A DNA stretch of 64,000 nt, taken from positions 782,496-846,495 of the forward strand of contig NZ_CP011096.1 of NCBI RefSeq assembly GCF_000969765.1, given 5' to 3'. Positions within the stretch are counted from its first letter, which is position 1. Each line of letters begins with the position of its first letter. The notes under the pieces were generated by a model that had not been told where the DNA came from, did no database searches, and worked only from the letters and a program-made list of their open reading frames with translations. Below are positions 20,144 through 32,737 of this stretch, one piece after another. Source of the stretch: Mycoplasmopsis synoviae ATCC 25204. Lineage in GTDB: Bacteria; Bacillota_I; Bacilli_A; Mycoplasmatales; Metamycoplasmataceae. Made by a program: the position numbers and the translations under genes.

Positions 20144-20170
20144 AAAATCCTTAATTTAAAATATTGTTAG

Positions 20171-20190
20171 TTATTATTATTATTATTATT
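20171..20190 (-). repeat. (TTA)6-7 repeat upstream of the DUF31 lipoprotein gene
   Basis: Six and two-thirds TTA units (read as TAA/AAT on the coding strand), 28-47 bases upstream of the lipoprotein ATG, in the promoter zone. Trinucleotide repeats in such positions switch surface lipoproteins in other mycoplasmas (GAA ahead of vlhA/pMGA genes); a similar role here is inference. Confidence 0.85.
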
Positions 20191-20243
20191 TTACAAAAAG
20201 CACAAAGATATATGCTCTTTATAAAATAAACATAACTTTATAA

Positions 20244-20317
20244 TGGCGGGAGTTAAAGGAATCGAACCCTTATCATCGGTTTTGGAGACCGATATACTGC
20301 CATTGTACTAAACTCCC
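20244..20317 (-). tRNA. tRNA-Trp (anticodon CCA)
   Basis: A 74-base cloverleaf with encoded CCA end. Acceptor GGGAGTT / AACTCCC, discriminator G; anticodon stem TCGGT / ACCGA with loop CTCCAAA, anticodon CCA reading UGG; T-arm with GGTTCGATTCC. Since this genome uses UGA heavily for Trp, a separate tRNA-Trp(UCA) must exist outside the window. It lies 11 bases after the ychF stop and is probably co-transcribed with it. Confidence 0.95.
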
Positions 20318-20328
20318 AAAATAAAAAA

Positions 20329-21426
20329 TTATTTACCAAACTTAAAGTTACAAATATCGCCATCTTGCATTACGTAACTTTTACCTTCAAGTCTTAATTT
20401 TCCAGCGCTTCTAGCGTTAGCTTCACCGCCATGTTCAATAAAGTCTTTATATGAAATTACTTCAGCTTTAATGAATTTTTTCTCGAAGTCGCTGTGAATA
20501 ATTCCAGCGCATTTAGGTGCTAGTGAATTTTTTAAATAAACTCAAGCTCTAACTTCAACTACTCCAGCAGTAAAATAAGTTTCAAGCTGTAAAAGTGAAA
20601 AAGCTTTTTTAGTTAGTGATTCGATTCCGCTTTCGCTGATGTTGTATAGTGCTAGCATTTCTAATTTTTCTTCATCGCTTAAATCAATTAATTCTGATTC
20701 AATTTGCGCGCAAATTGGAACAACTTTTTCGTACTCTTTTAAAGATGATTTAAATTTGTTAAAAATTTCATCACTATTAATATTTTGAAGTTGTTCTGGT
20801 TTTACATTAGCTACATATAAAATTGGTTTAAAGCTTAAAAGATGATAACCATTAATTATCTTTTTTTCTTCATCGCTAAAATCTAGCTCTCTTGCTGGAA
20901 TATTTTCCTCTAGCGCTTTTTTAATTCTCTGTGAGATAGATTTTTCTAGAAGGGCAAATTTATCTCTTGCTTTAGCTTTCTTTTCAACTCTATTTAAAAT
21001 ATTATTAACAGTTTCTAAATCAGCAAGCAGAAGCTCTAAATTAATATCTTCTTTATCTCTAATTGGATCTATTGAATTTGACACGTGCAAAATATTTTTA
21101 TCTTCAAAACATCTAACCACGTGTATAATTGCATCAACTTCACGAATATTGCTTAAAAACTTATTACCAAGACCTTCTCCTTTAGAAGCTCCTTTAACAA
21201 GACCTGCAATATCGACAAAATCAAAAGTTGCATAAACGATTTTATTTGGCTTGATAATTTTAGCTATTTCATTTAATCTTTTATCTACAACTGAAACTGT
21301 AGAAATATTAGGTTCAATTGTAGTAAAAGCATAGTTGCTTGATTCAACTTGTTTTTTTGTTAGGGCTTTAAATAAAGTAGACTTCCCAACATTAGGTAGT
21401 CCTACAATTCCAGCTTTTAATGACAT
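20329..21426 (-). CDS. ychF: Redox-regulated ATPase/GTPase YchF (OLA1)
   Basis: YchF, 365 residues, an Obg-family NTPase that binds ribosomes and prefers ATP. G1 GLPNVGKSTLFKALT (residues 8-22), switch with TIEPNISTV, G3 FVDIAGLVKGASKGEGLGNKFL, G4 region YVANVKPEQ, and the C-terminal TGS-like domain [38 protein letters not shown] (shown in part here) ending GKSYVMQDGDICNFKFGK. One TGA Trp (about 20540) lies in that domain. Divergent from rbgA, with tRNA-Trp downstream. Confidence 0.96.
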
Positions 21427-21484
21427 AAATTATCTCCAATATAAAATAACTAATTAATTATACTAAAGAGTAAAATAATAAATT

Positions 21485-22342
21485 ATGAAATTAATTTCAA
21501 CAGATAAAGAAATTCAGAATTTAATTAACTGATATCCAGGGCATATGGCTAAGTCTTTTAAAGAATTAAAAGAACTAGCTTCACTTGCTAATTTATTTAT
21601 TATCGTTTTAGATGCAAGGTGTCCTATTAGTTCTTATAATTCTGATTTTGATTTAATTTCACCACAAAAACCAAGGCTATATATCATTAACAAATCAGAT
21701 TTAATGGATAAAGCCAAAAAAGATCAAATTAATAATTTTTATAAAGATAAAAATTTGCTTTGAGTTAGTTTAAGAAAACAATCAAGCAAAAAAATTATCT
21801 TCAATAAAATAAATGAAATCTTTAAAGATAAAATTAAAAAAGATAAAGAAAAAGGTTTGCTACAAACTAGAATTAAAGCCTTTGTAGTTGGGATTCCTAA
21901 CTCTGGAAAATCAACTCTTATTAATTTTTTAAGTTCAAAAAATAGTTTAAAAGTAGCTAATATGCCTGGAGTTACTAAAGCCAATAAATGAACTACAAAA
22001 GATAATTATTTCTTTTTAGATACTCCTGGAATTTTACTTCCTAAATTTAAAGACCAAGAAATCGCAATCAAGCTTATTGCAATTAATTCAATTAGAAATG
22101 AAATTTTTAGTTCTAAGTTTTTAGCAAGTCAACTTTTTAGACTTCTTTCTAAATACTATCCAAATGTTTTAACTGATTTAAATTTAAAACCATGCTATAG
22201 CGAAGAAGAAATTCTTGCAAATTTTGAAGAATATGCAAGAATGCATAATTTTTATTTAAAAGAAAAAAACTTAGATTTAAACAAAGCTTATATTAAATTT
22301 ATTAATTTTGTTCAAAATCTAAGTGGAGTAACTTATGATTAA
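21485..22342 (+). CDS. rbgA: Ribosome biogenesis GTPase RbgA (YlqF)
   Basis: A 285-residue circularly permuted GTPase that acts in late 50S assembly. Typical N-terminal INWYPGHMAKSF, then the motifs in permuted order: G4 INKSDL (about residue 68), later G1 GIPNSGKSTLINFL, then G3 DTPGILLPK. The C-terminal domain is present and length is normal. TGA Trp codons occur in the first 20 residues and before the G1 motif. The stop codon overlaps, tail to tail, the stop of the next gene on the minus strand. Confidence 0.95.
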
Positions 22343-23100
22343 TCAAAATCATATGTATAAGTTACTTTAAGAAGCGAAAAATAATTAGGGACTTCTTTAG
22401 TTACTAATTTATAAAAATCTCTTGAATGATTTCTTTGAAAATAATGACAAACTTCATGTACTACAATTGCATAAATAACTTCTTCTGGAAACATATATAA
22501 ATCTAAATTAAAAATTAGTTTATATATGTTTTTTGTTTTATTTTGCGAATTAATTCCTCAAGCTGAAATTTTAGTTTTAATTTCTAGTTTTATTTTGTTT
22601 AACGCAATAGGAGCGTTTAATTTTTCAAAAGCTTTAGGTAGAAGTTTTTCTTTTAATAATTTTAAAAGTTCATCTTCTAAAAATTTATCTATTGCTTTTT
22701 GAATATTGTTTTTTGCGTTTATTACTTTGTAATAATTTAAATCATTTTCATTTTTAAAAATAAAGATAAAGCTTTTTTTATTAACGTTTTGAATTTGATA
22801 AAAATATTTAATTCCAAATAAATAAAAGTAATTATTTTTTATTAAATTGTTTTTGTTATCGACATAAAATGATTTATGTAAATATTTGTAATATTTTTCA
22901 AAAAATTTAAGTATTTCTTTTTTCTTTAAATACTTTTCATCAAAGTCATTAACAGCTGAAATAACTTCCAAATTACGATTAAAAATTCTAGTTTTATAAT
23001 ATAAATATTTCATCCTTGATGAAACTTTATATAAGTAATTAAAGCTTTCATTTTCATTATATTGAAAGCTTTTTTTAACTGTTAAATTTTTATTATCCAT
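22339..23100 (-). CDS. YgjP-like zinc metallopeptidase (DUF45)
   Basis: A 253-residue protein of the YgjP/DUF45 (SprT-like) group. The C-terminal zinc site is clear: VIYAIVVHEVCHYFQRNHSRDF, i.e. HExxH followed by NHS..F, as in the family. The first 150 residues are lysine- and aromatic-rich and poorly conserved. Cytosolic, no membrane segment. The family is found near DNA-repair and translation genes but its substrate is not firmly known. A TGA Trp (SAWGINSQNK) separates the N-terminal part from the zinc site. Ends tail to tail with rbgA (4-base overlap) and is divergent from the HAD gene. Confidence 0.85.
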
Positions 23101-23122
23101 AACCGTAAAATTTATTATTTAT

Positions 23123-23128
23123 TATAAT
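23123..23128 (+). promoter_or_regulatory. -10 box giving a near-leaderless mRNA
   Basis: TATAAT ends 7 bases before the ATG at 23136, so transcription would start at or next to the A of the start codon. There is no purine-rich ribosome site in between. Confidence 0.55.
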
Positions 23129-23135
23129 ATAGTTT

Positions 23136-23945
23136 ATGTTTAAACCAAGTGCGATTTTTATCGATTTAGATCATACATCTTTAGATGCTAGAGTTAATAA
23201 TAAATCTGTTTTTTCAGAAAAAAATAGAAAAGCAATAATAGAAATAAATAAAGAAATTCCTATTGTTATTTCAACTGGTAGAGGCTTCACTAGCGCTACC
23301 AAAGAAATAATAGATTCAGTTAATTTAAATAGCTATGTGCTTTGAAATGGAGCTAAAGTTGTAGTTGATAACGAGGAAGTTTTTTTAAAAGAAATACCAC
23401 AAGAAATTGCTATTGAAATATTTGATGAAATTGCAAAATTTAAATCAGTTATGGTTTTAAATTCTGATTTTAAAAACCAAAGTTATTTTGCTTGAAAATC
23501 ACTTAGATTTGTTCTTAAACTTCTTAGATTTGATAGCCTTAAAAAATACGATGAATTCGATAGAGAAAGCACTATTTTTAAATTTATTGTCTTTGATTTA
23601 AGAAAAGAAAAGCTTTTTAAAATTCGCAAACATTTAGAAGAAAAATTTGGAAATTTTGTAACTATTACAGAATCTGGAAATAAAAATAATATTTTAGAAA
23701 TTTCTGCTAAAGGTGTTTCTAAGGCAAGTGGAAATAAAATTTTCTGCGAACATAAAAATATTGATGTAACTCGTGCTATTCATTTAGGAGATGCCATGAA
23801 TGATGCATCTTGTGTTGGTGTTTTAGGAAAAACTATCGCCTTTGCTAACGCTTCAGATGCCTTTAAAAAAGTTGCCGATGAAGTGCTTCCTTATACTTAT
23901 GAAAATGCAGGGCTTGCAAGGTTTTTAGAGCAATTTAAAAAGTAA
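23136..23945 (+). CDS. Cof-type HAD-family phosphatase
   Basis: A 269-residue HAD hydrolase of the Cof/class IIB type, which dephosphorylates sugar phosphates, nucleotides or flavin precursors. Motif I reads FIDLDHTSLD (residues 7-16); the usual Gly after the second Asp is His. Motif II is ISTGRGF, motif III a Lys within ISAKGVSKASG, motif IV HLGDAMNDASCV. The cap domain lies between. Substrate not predictable. Three TGA Trp codons. The promoter appears almost leaderless. Confidence 0.88.
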
Positions 23946-23965
23946 ATTATTTTTGAAAAATTTAA

Positions 23966-23971
23966 TATAAT
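23966..23971 (+). promoter_or_regulatory. -10 box of tuf
   Basis: TATAAT about 162 bases before the tuf ATG; gives an mRNA leader of roughly 150 bases, long for this genome. Confidence 0.5.
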
Positions 23972-23979
23972 TAATAATG

Positions 23980-24117
23980 CTATTTTGGCGCACATTTTTG
24001 TAAAACTTTTTATGGACAGGACTTAGTTGAAAGGCTAAGCATTTGGTTGGTTTTAGCGCTAAAACTTAAATTTTATAAATACATAAATACATTAAATTCA
24101 ATTTAAATTAATTTTTA
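23980..24117 (+). promoter_or_regulatory. Structured leader of tuf mRNA
   Basis: The leader contains a hairpin CTTAG (24022-24026) / CTAAG (24035-24039) and a perfect 16-base palindrome GTTTTAGCGCTAAAAC at 24050-24065, then a very AT-rich stretch before AGAAAGG and the ATG. No T-run follows the palindrome, so it is not a simple terminator. I do not recognise a known riboswitch. Confidence 0.45.
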
Positions 24118-24133
24118 AAAAGAAAGGATTAAA

Positions 24134-25318
24134 ATGGCAAAATTAGATTTTGACCGTTCAAAAGAACACGTTAACGTTGGAACCATTGGACACGTTGACC
24201 ACGGTAAAACCACTCTTACAGCTGCTATTGCAACTGTTTTATCTAAAAAGGGATTATCAGAAGCTCGTGATTATGCTTCTATTGATAATGCACCTGAAGA
24301 AAAAGCTCGTGGTATAACCATTAATACTTCACACATTGAGTACCAAACAGAAAAACGTCACTATGCTCACGTTGACTGTCCAGGTCACGCTGACTACGTT
24401 AAAAACATGATTACAGGGGCTGCACAAATGGATGGTGCTATTCTTGTTGTTGCTGCAACAGATGGGCCTATGCCTCAAACTCGTGAACACATTCTTCTTT
24501 CAAAACAAGTTGGTGTTCCAAGAATGGTGGTTTTCCTAAACAAATGTGACATGGTTGATGACGAAGAAATGATTGGGCTTGTTGAAATGGAAATTCGTGA
24601 TCTATTATCAGAATACGGATTTGACGGAGACAACGCTCCTATCGTTAGAGGATCAGCTCTTAAAGCACTTGAAGGTGACGCAGTATATGAAGACAAAATT
24701 ATGGAATTAATGAATGCTGTTGACACATACATTGAAAACCCAGTTAAAGAACTAGACAAACCATTCTTAATGGCTGTTGAAGACGTTTTCACAATTACAG
24801 GACGTGGAACTGTTGCTACAGGACGTGTAGAACGTGGAAGATTAACACTTAACGAAGAAGTTGAAATTGTTGGTCTAAAACCTACCAAGAAAACTGTTGT
24901 TACAGGAATCGAAATGTTTAGAAAAAACCTAAAAGAAGCTCTAGCTGGAGATAACGCTGGATTGCTTCTTCGTGGAGTTAACCGTGATGACGTAGAACGT
25001 GGACAAGTTCTTGCAAAACCAGGATCAATCGTTCCTCACACAGAATTCGAAGCTGCAATTTATGTTCTTAAAAAAGAAGAAGGTGGACGTCACACACCAT
25101 TCTTTAAAAACTATAAACCTCAATTCTACTTCCGTACAACAGACGTTACAGGTGGAGTTGAATTCGAAGCTGGACGTGAAATGGTTATGCCAGGTGAAAA
25201 CGTTAACTTAAAAGTTAAATTAATTTCACCAATCGCTGTTGAAGAAGGAACCAAATTCTCTATCCGTGAAGGTGGAAGAACTGTTGGTGCCGGATCAGTT
25301 ACAAAAATCGTTAAATAA
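24134..25318 (+). CDS. tuf: Elongation factor Tu
   Basis: EF-Tu, 394 residues, carries aminoacyl-tRNA to the ribosome. G1 GHVDHGKTT (residues 19-27), effector loop [12 protein letters not shown]3 DCPGHADY, G4 NKCD, and complete domains 2 and 3 ending [15 protein letters not shown]. Codons are more GC-rich (e.g. CGT, GGA, GAC) than in neighbours, as expected for one of the most highly expressed genes. It is monocistronic with its own promoter and terminator. Strong ribosome site AAAGGATTAAA before the ATG. Confidence 0.98.
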   Translation: MAKLDFDRSKEHVNVGTIGHVDHGKTTLTAAIATVLSKKGLSEARDYASIDNAPEEKARGITINTSHIEYQTEKRHYAHVDCPGHADYVKNMITGAAQMDGAILVVAATDGPMPQTREHILLSKQVGVPRMVVFLNKCDMVDDEEMIGLVEMEIRDLLSEYGFDGDNAPIVRGSALKALEGDAVYEDKIMELMNAVDTYIENPVKELDKPFLMAVEDVFTITGRGTVATGRVERGRLTLNEEVEIVGLKPTKKTVVTGIEMFRKNLKEALAGDNAGLLLRGVNRDDVERGQVLAKPGSIVPHTEFEAAIYVLKKEEGGRHTPFFKNYKPQFYFRTTDVTGGVEFEAGREMVMPGENVNLKVKLISPIAVEEGTKFSIREGGRTVGAGSVTKIVK

Positions 25319-25344
25319 TTTACAAATTATTCACAAAATAATAG

Positions 25345-25370
25345 AAGCTAGCATCAATTGCTAGCTTTTT
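25345..25370 (+). terminator. Terminator of tuf
   Basis: 9-bp stem AAGCTAGCA / TGCTAGCTT, 5-base loop, then TTT. Confidence 0.88.
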
Positions 25371-25373
25371 CAT

Positions 25374-25392
25374 TATATATATATATATATAT
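25374..25392. repeat. (TA)9 dinucleotide repeat
   Basis: Nineteen bases of pure TA alternation directly upstream of a TATAAT box (25398-25403) that faces the decayed ABC transporter gene. The repeat occupies the usual -35/spacer zone. Confidence 0.9.
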
Positions 25393-25436
25393 TAGGCTAT
25401 AATCTTTAAAATACAATTTCAAAGAAGGTTCGTTTG

Positions 25437-26632
25437 CATTATTTAAAATATTCAAAAAATACATTTTTATATTTGTTTTGTTTTCTTGTTTTATTTTTAC
25501 ATTTGACTTTTTAGCTGTTAGATTTTATGCGCATTTAATTGATAACTTATCTGAAAATAAAGAAAAAATATCTTTAGAAAACAAAGATATTTGCTTTTAC
25601 TTTTTAGTTTTATTTTTATCTGTTATTTTGACTTTTGTTTACAAAAAATTTAATTGTGTTTTTTGAAAATAAAATAGCTTTTTTAATCCATAAATCAATA
25701 TTCAAAGCAATTTTAAATAGAAAAATTACATTTAAAAGCGAAGAAGATCCTGATAATTCTCTTTACTTATTATCTCAAAGTTATAGAGATTTTTCTACGG
25801 AATATATTGGATCAGTTTTTGGTTTTGTTTTAAATTTAGCTGTAATTCTTTCAACAATTGCATTATCTTTAAATAATGTAGTACCGCTTTCAATTGTGAT
25901 TTTGGCCTTAATTCATTCTTATTTATTTAATAATCATATTGTGTATTTATTTAATATAGTTTCAGATCTTGGACAATTTAAAGTATTTAAAAATAACGTT
26001 TATAGTTTCTTAAAAGAAATTCCATATGAATCGTTGCTGCCAAATGAAGAATTTAAATCACTAAGCGTTAAAAATCTAACTTTAGGTTTTGACCACATGC
26101 AAGTATTTAAAGATTTTAATTTAGAAGTTCTACCAAAGCAAAAAGTTTTAATTCAAGGTGAATCTGATTGTGGAAAATCTACTTTAGCTAAAATAATTGT
26201 TAATTTAAATAATGATGATTACTTAGGAGAAATTTTCTATAATAAAATAAATATAACTCCGATACTGTTACATCATTTCTAAATGAAGAAAGCACTCTTT
26301 TTCATGATTATAAAGTTCAAGATATCTTTGAATTTTCAAAACTTGGAAACCTTGAAAAAAATGCTTTTAGAAATGTTTCAAATAGACTTTTGAAATGAAA
26401 ACCAAGAATTTAAGGATCTATCACTAGGACAAAAACAGCGTCTTTTACTTCTTAAAAGTTATATAGAAAATAAAGACATTAAAATTTATGATGAATCTTT
26501 TGCTAATATCGATGCAAAAACTAGAAACAAATAATTAAAAGTTTATTAAAATCAGATAAAACTATGATAATAATTTCGCATAATATGCCAAAGAATTTAG
26601 TTTCATTATTTGATCAAGTTATAAATTTATAA
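25437..26632 (+). pseudogene. Decayed ABC exporter (fused membrane and ATPase domains)
   Basis: Remnant of an ABC half-transporter. The N-terminal part has two or more membrane segments (FIFVLFSCFIFTFDFLAVRF, YFLVLFLSVILTFVY, then a pair around 25800-25950). The ATPase part keeps Walker A GESDCGKSTLAK, signature LSLGQKQRLLLLKS, a Walker B relic IYDESFANID and H-loop IIISHNM. Frame changes are needed at about 25640-25670, 26250, 26395 and 26531 to read it through, and several nonsense frames result. It is also short for the family: the membrane domain is only about half length. A -10 box (25398) preceded by a TA repeat lies upstream. Confidence 0.85.
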
Positions 26633-26635
26633 ATT

Positions 26636-26661
26636 AATAGCGGCTTAGCCGTTATTTTTTT
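26636..26661 (+). terminator. Terminator after the ABC pseudogene
   Basis: Stem AATAGCGGC / GCCGTTATT (one G-T pair), 3-base loop, T-run at 26655-26661. Confidence 0.8.
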
Positions 26662-26691
26662 GTATTTATCATTGATAAAGCCACATAAAAC

Positions 26692-26714
26692 AAAAAACTT
26701 TAGCGAAGCTAAAG
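26692..26714 (-). terminator. Terminator of the rrn operon
   Basis: On the minus strand, stem CTTTAGC / GCTAAAG with loop TTC, followed by six T. It lies about 80 bases beyond the 23S 3' end, after the processing-stem arm. Confidence 0.8.
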
Positions 26715-26726
26715 CTTTGAAAATTA

Positions 26727-26750
26727 TTCTTTCAAAACTAAATAGTAATT
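26727..26750 (-). other. 3' arm of the 23S precursor processing stem
   Basis: This stretch is complementary to the 5' arm at 29814-29840, upstream of 23S: a core of 16 bases (AAAACTAAATAGTAAT and its complement) pairs without mismatch, with further pairs on both sides. Such stalks enclose 23S precursor and are cut by RNase III, whose gene (rnc) is in this window. Confidence 0.7.
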
Positions 26751-26792
26751 ATAATAATTTATCAAAATGAATTTAAATACATCCTGATAACT

Positions 26793-29672
<2,880 letters not shown>

Positions 29673-29813
29673 GTTAGTATCAATATGTCCTATTGTTATG
29701 TTGTTATGATGTATTCAAAGACATTTTAATAAATTATTATTCAATAATTTAAACTCGGTATCAAAACAAATTAACCTTAATTAATTTATATTTTTGATGT
29801 CGTTGTAATATCT

Positions 29814-29840
29814 TTATTACTATTTAGTTTTCAAAGAACA
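29814..29840 (-). other. BoxA-like element and 5' arm of the 23S processing stem
   Basis: On the minus strand TGTTCTTTGAAAACTAAATA, a sequence like the BoxA antitermination element found ahead of rRNA genes in Firmicutes. The same bases pair with 26727-26750 beyond the 3' end of 23S, so the element may serve both antitermination and RNase III processing. Confidence 0.65.
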
Positions 29841-29855
29841 ATTTTAAGAGAGGTT

Positions 29856-29907
29856 GTTCTCTCAAAACTAAATACAATAGCCCAAGGCAAAAAAAGCGAT
29901 ACACAAC
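29856..29907 (-). other. 3' arm of the 16S precursor processing stem
   Basis: Within the roughly 300-base 16S-23S spacer. It is complementary to 31488-31524 upstream of 16S: GTTCT(T/C)TCAAAACTAAATACAATA and GATACACAAC are shared between the plus-strand copy here and the 16S leader, with a small internal loop. The spacer holds no tRNA gene. Confidence 0.65.
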
Positions 29908-29976
29908 CGCTTTTAGAAAAATCTAAAAGCTTTCAGTTAATAAAAAATGCCTTTTGTAAAAATAATGTACTCCGTA

Positions 29977-31485
<1,509 letters not shown>

Positions 31486-31487
31486 AC

Positions 31488-31524
31488 GTTGTGTATCTTG
31501 TATTGTATTTAGTTTTGAAAGAAC
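31488..31524 (-). other. 16S leader: BoxA-like element and 5' processing arm
   Basis: Minus strand GTTCTTTCAAAACTAAATAC just upstream of 16S, BoxA-like and complementary to the arm at 29856-29907 downstream of 16S. Confidence 0.65.
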
Positions 31525-31559
31525 ATTTTCGCTAGCTAGAAATAGCCGCGTGTTTTAGA

Positions 31560-31589
31560 ATTATAGCACAAATAAAAATTTCAATGCAA
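31560..31589 (-). promoter_or_regulatory. Promoter of the rrn operon
   Basis: On the minus strand TTGCAT (-35), 18 bases, TATAAT (-10), about 75 bases before the 16S 5' end. This is the best -35/-10 pair in the window. Confidence 0.8.
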
Positions 31590-31605
31590 ATATTTTTAAA
31601 ATTTT

Positions 31606-32286
31606 TTAATATATTGCAAAACCTGCGTTTTGCAGAACTTCTTTATATTTATTTTGCAAAAAATCATTTACATATTTATTGGTTTTTTGCACATATAAAA
31701 TAAAGTTGTTATATGAGAGATATATTAAATTTAAAACTTCGACATTTAATATTTCTATTCCATCTGAGTGCTTATTGCAAAAAAATCCACCTTCTTCTAA
31801 ATTAAAAGAAACCAAATTGCTTTCTTGCATGCATATCGCGCATGATTTAAAATTCGGGCAAACTCCATAGTTTATAAGCAGCTGACCATAAAAATAAGTC
31901 ATTGCATATTCGTAGTTAATATATTTAAGCTTTTCAAGCATGAATTTATATACGCTTAGAAAATTATTTTCAAAATTAATTGTTAAAAATAATTTAATTA
32001 ATTTTTGAAACTCAAAATATTCTTCTAAAGATTTAAAATTATAAACAGGGAATAATAATGTTTTTACAGTTTTAAGTCTTCCAATTTTATTTTTAAGCCT
32101 AGCTTTGAAATATTCAATTTCAACAATAGCGCCTATTACTAAATTAGTTTTATTTTTTGATGTAGGCTTTTCTAGTCCCATTGCAAAAAGTTTTAATACA
32201 CCTTTTGCGCATAAAAAATAAACTATAAATTCATTTTCGGAATGCTTTTTTATTTTTAAAACTATTCCAGTAGTAAAATCAGACAA
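31606..32286 (-). CDS. recO: DNA repair protein RecO
   Basis: RecO, 226 residues, loads RecA in RecF-pathway recombinational repair. N-terminal OB-fold segment GIVLKIKKHSENEFIVYFLCAKGVLKLFAMGLEKPTSKN (in part) matches the family, followed by the helical domain and a zinc knuckle CPNFKSCAIC...FFCNKH near residues 150-185. Start ATG at 32286; a minus-strand TATAAT lies at 32332-32327. The gene sits directly upstream of the rrn operon promoter, same strand, without a clear terminator in between. Confidence 0.92.
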   Translation of the reverse strand: MSDFTTGIVLKIKKHSENEFIVYFLCAKGVLKLFAMGLEKPTSKNKTNLVIGAIVEIEYFKARLKNKIGRLKTVKTLLFPVYNFKSLEEYFEFQKLIKLFLTINFENNFLSVYKFMLEKLKYINYEYAMTYFYGQLLINYGVCPNFKSCAICMQESNLVSFNLEEGGFFCNKHSDGIEILNVEVLNLIYLSYNNFILYVQKTNKYVNDFLQNKYKEVLQNAGFAIY

Positions 32287-32418
32287 TTAATTCCTATAAA
32301 AAATTATTTAATTTTGCAATTAATAAATTATATAATAAAAACAAAAGAAAACAATATGAGATTTTTATTTAATTTTTCATAAAAATATTAAATTGATTTT
32401 CTTTTAAAATTCTTTATA

Positions 32419-32424
32419 TATAAT
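32419..32424 (+). promoter_or_regulatory. -10 box ahead of the Asp23-like gene
   Basis: TATAAT 20 bases before the ATG at 32444, start of the run to smc; AAAGG ahead of the ATG is the ribosome site. Confidence 0.5.
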
Positions 32425-32443
32425 TACTAACCTTAAAGGCCTT

Positions 32444-32737
32444 ATGGAACTTACTAAAATTAAACAAATCTTTTTTGAAGTAATTTCAACAATTCCAGGA
32501 ATTGTAAATATAAACAATATAAATGGCGGTGATAAATCAGCGCCATTACTCGATAGAATCAACGTTAAAAAAGAAAATGAATATCTTTCTTTTTATGTTG
32601 ATATTGATATTTTACTTGGAGTTAATGTATCAAGTTTGGTGCAAGAAGTTTCACAAAGTCTTCACTTTAAATTTAAGTCAAGTAAATATAAGATAAAGGA
32701 AATTTCACTTTTTGTAAGTGGAGTTATTTATGAATAA
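32444..32737 (+). CDS. Asp23/Gls24-like protein (YloU-like)
   Basis: A 97-residue protein that I read as the mycoplasma version of Asp23/Gls24 family YloU: IKQIFFEVISTIPGIVNINN is the N-terminal helix-strand of the family and VDIDILLGVNVSSLVQEVSQSL the central part. The main support is context: in Firmicutes yloU directly precedes yloV/fakA, exactly as here, where the genes overlap by 8 bases. Function in mycoplasmas is unknown; the family includes cell-envelope-associated proteins. Confidence 0.7.
   Translation: MELTKIKQIFFEVISTIPGIVNINNINGGDKSAPLLDRINVKKENEYLSFYVDIDILLGVNVSSLVQEVSQSLHFKFKSSKYKIKEISLFVSGVIYE

Noticed and set aside
24475..24888. 137-codon minus-strand frame inside tuf
   Set aside because: Shadow of the highly biased tuf codons on the other strand.
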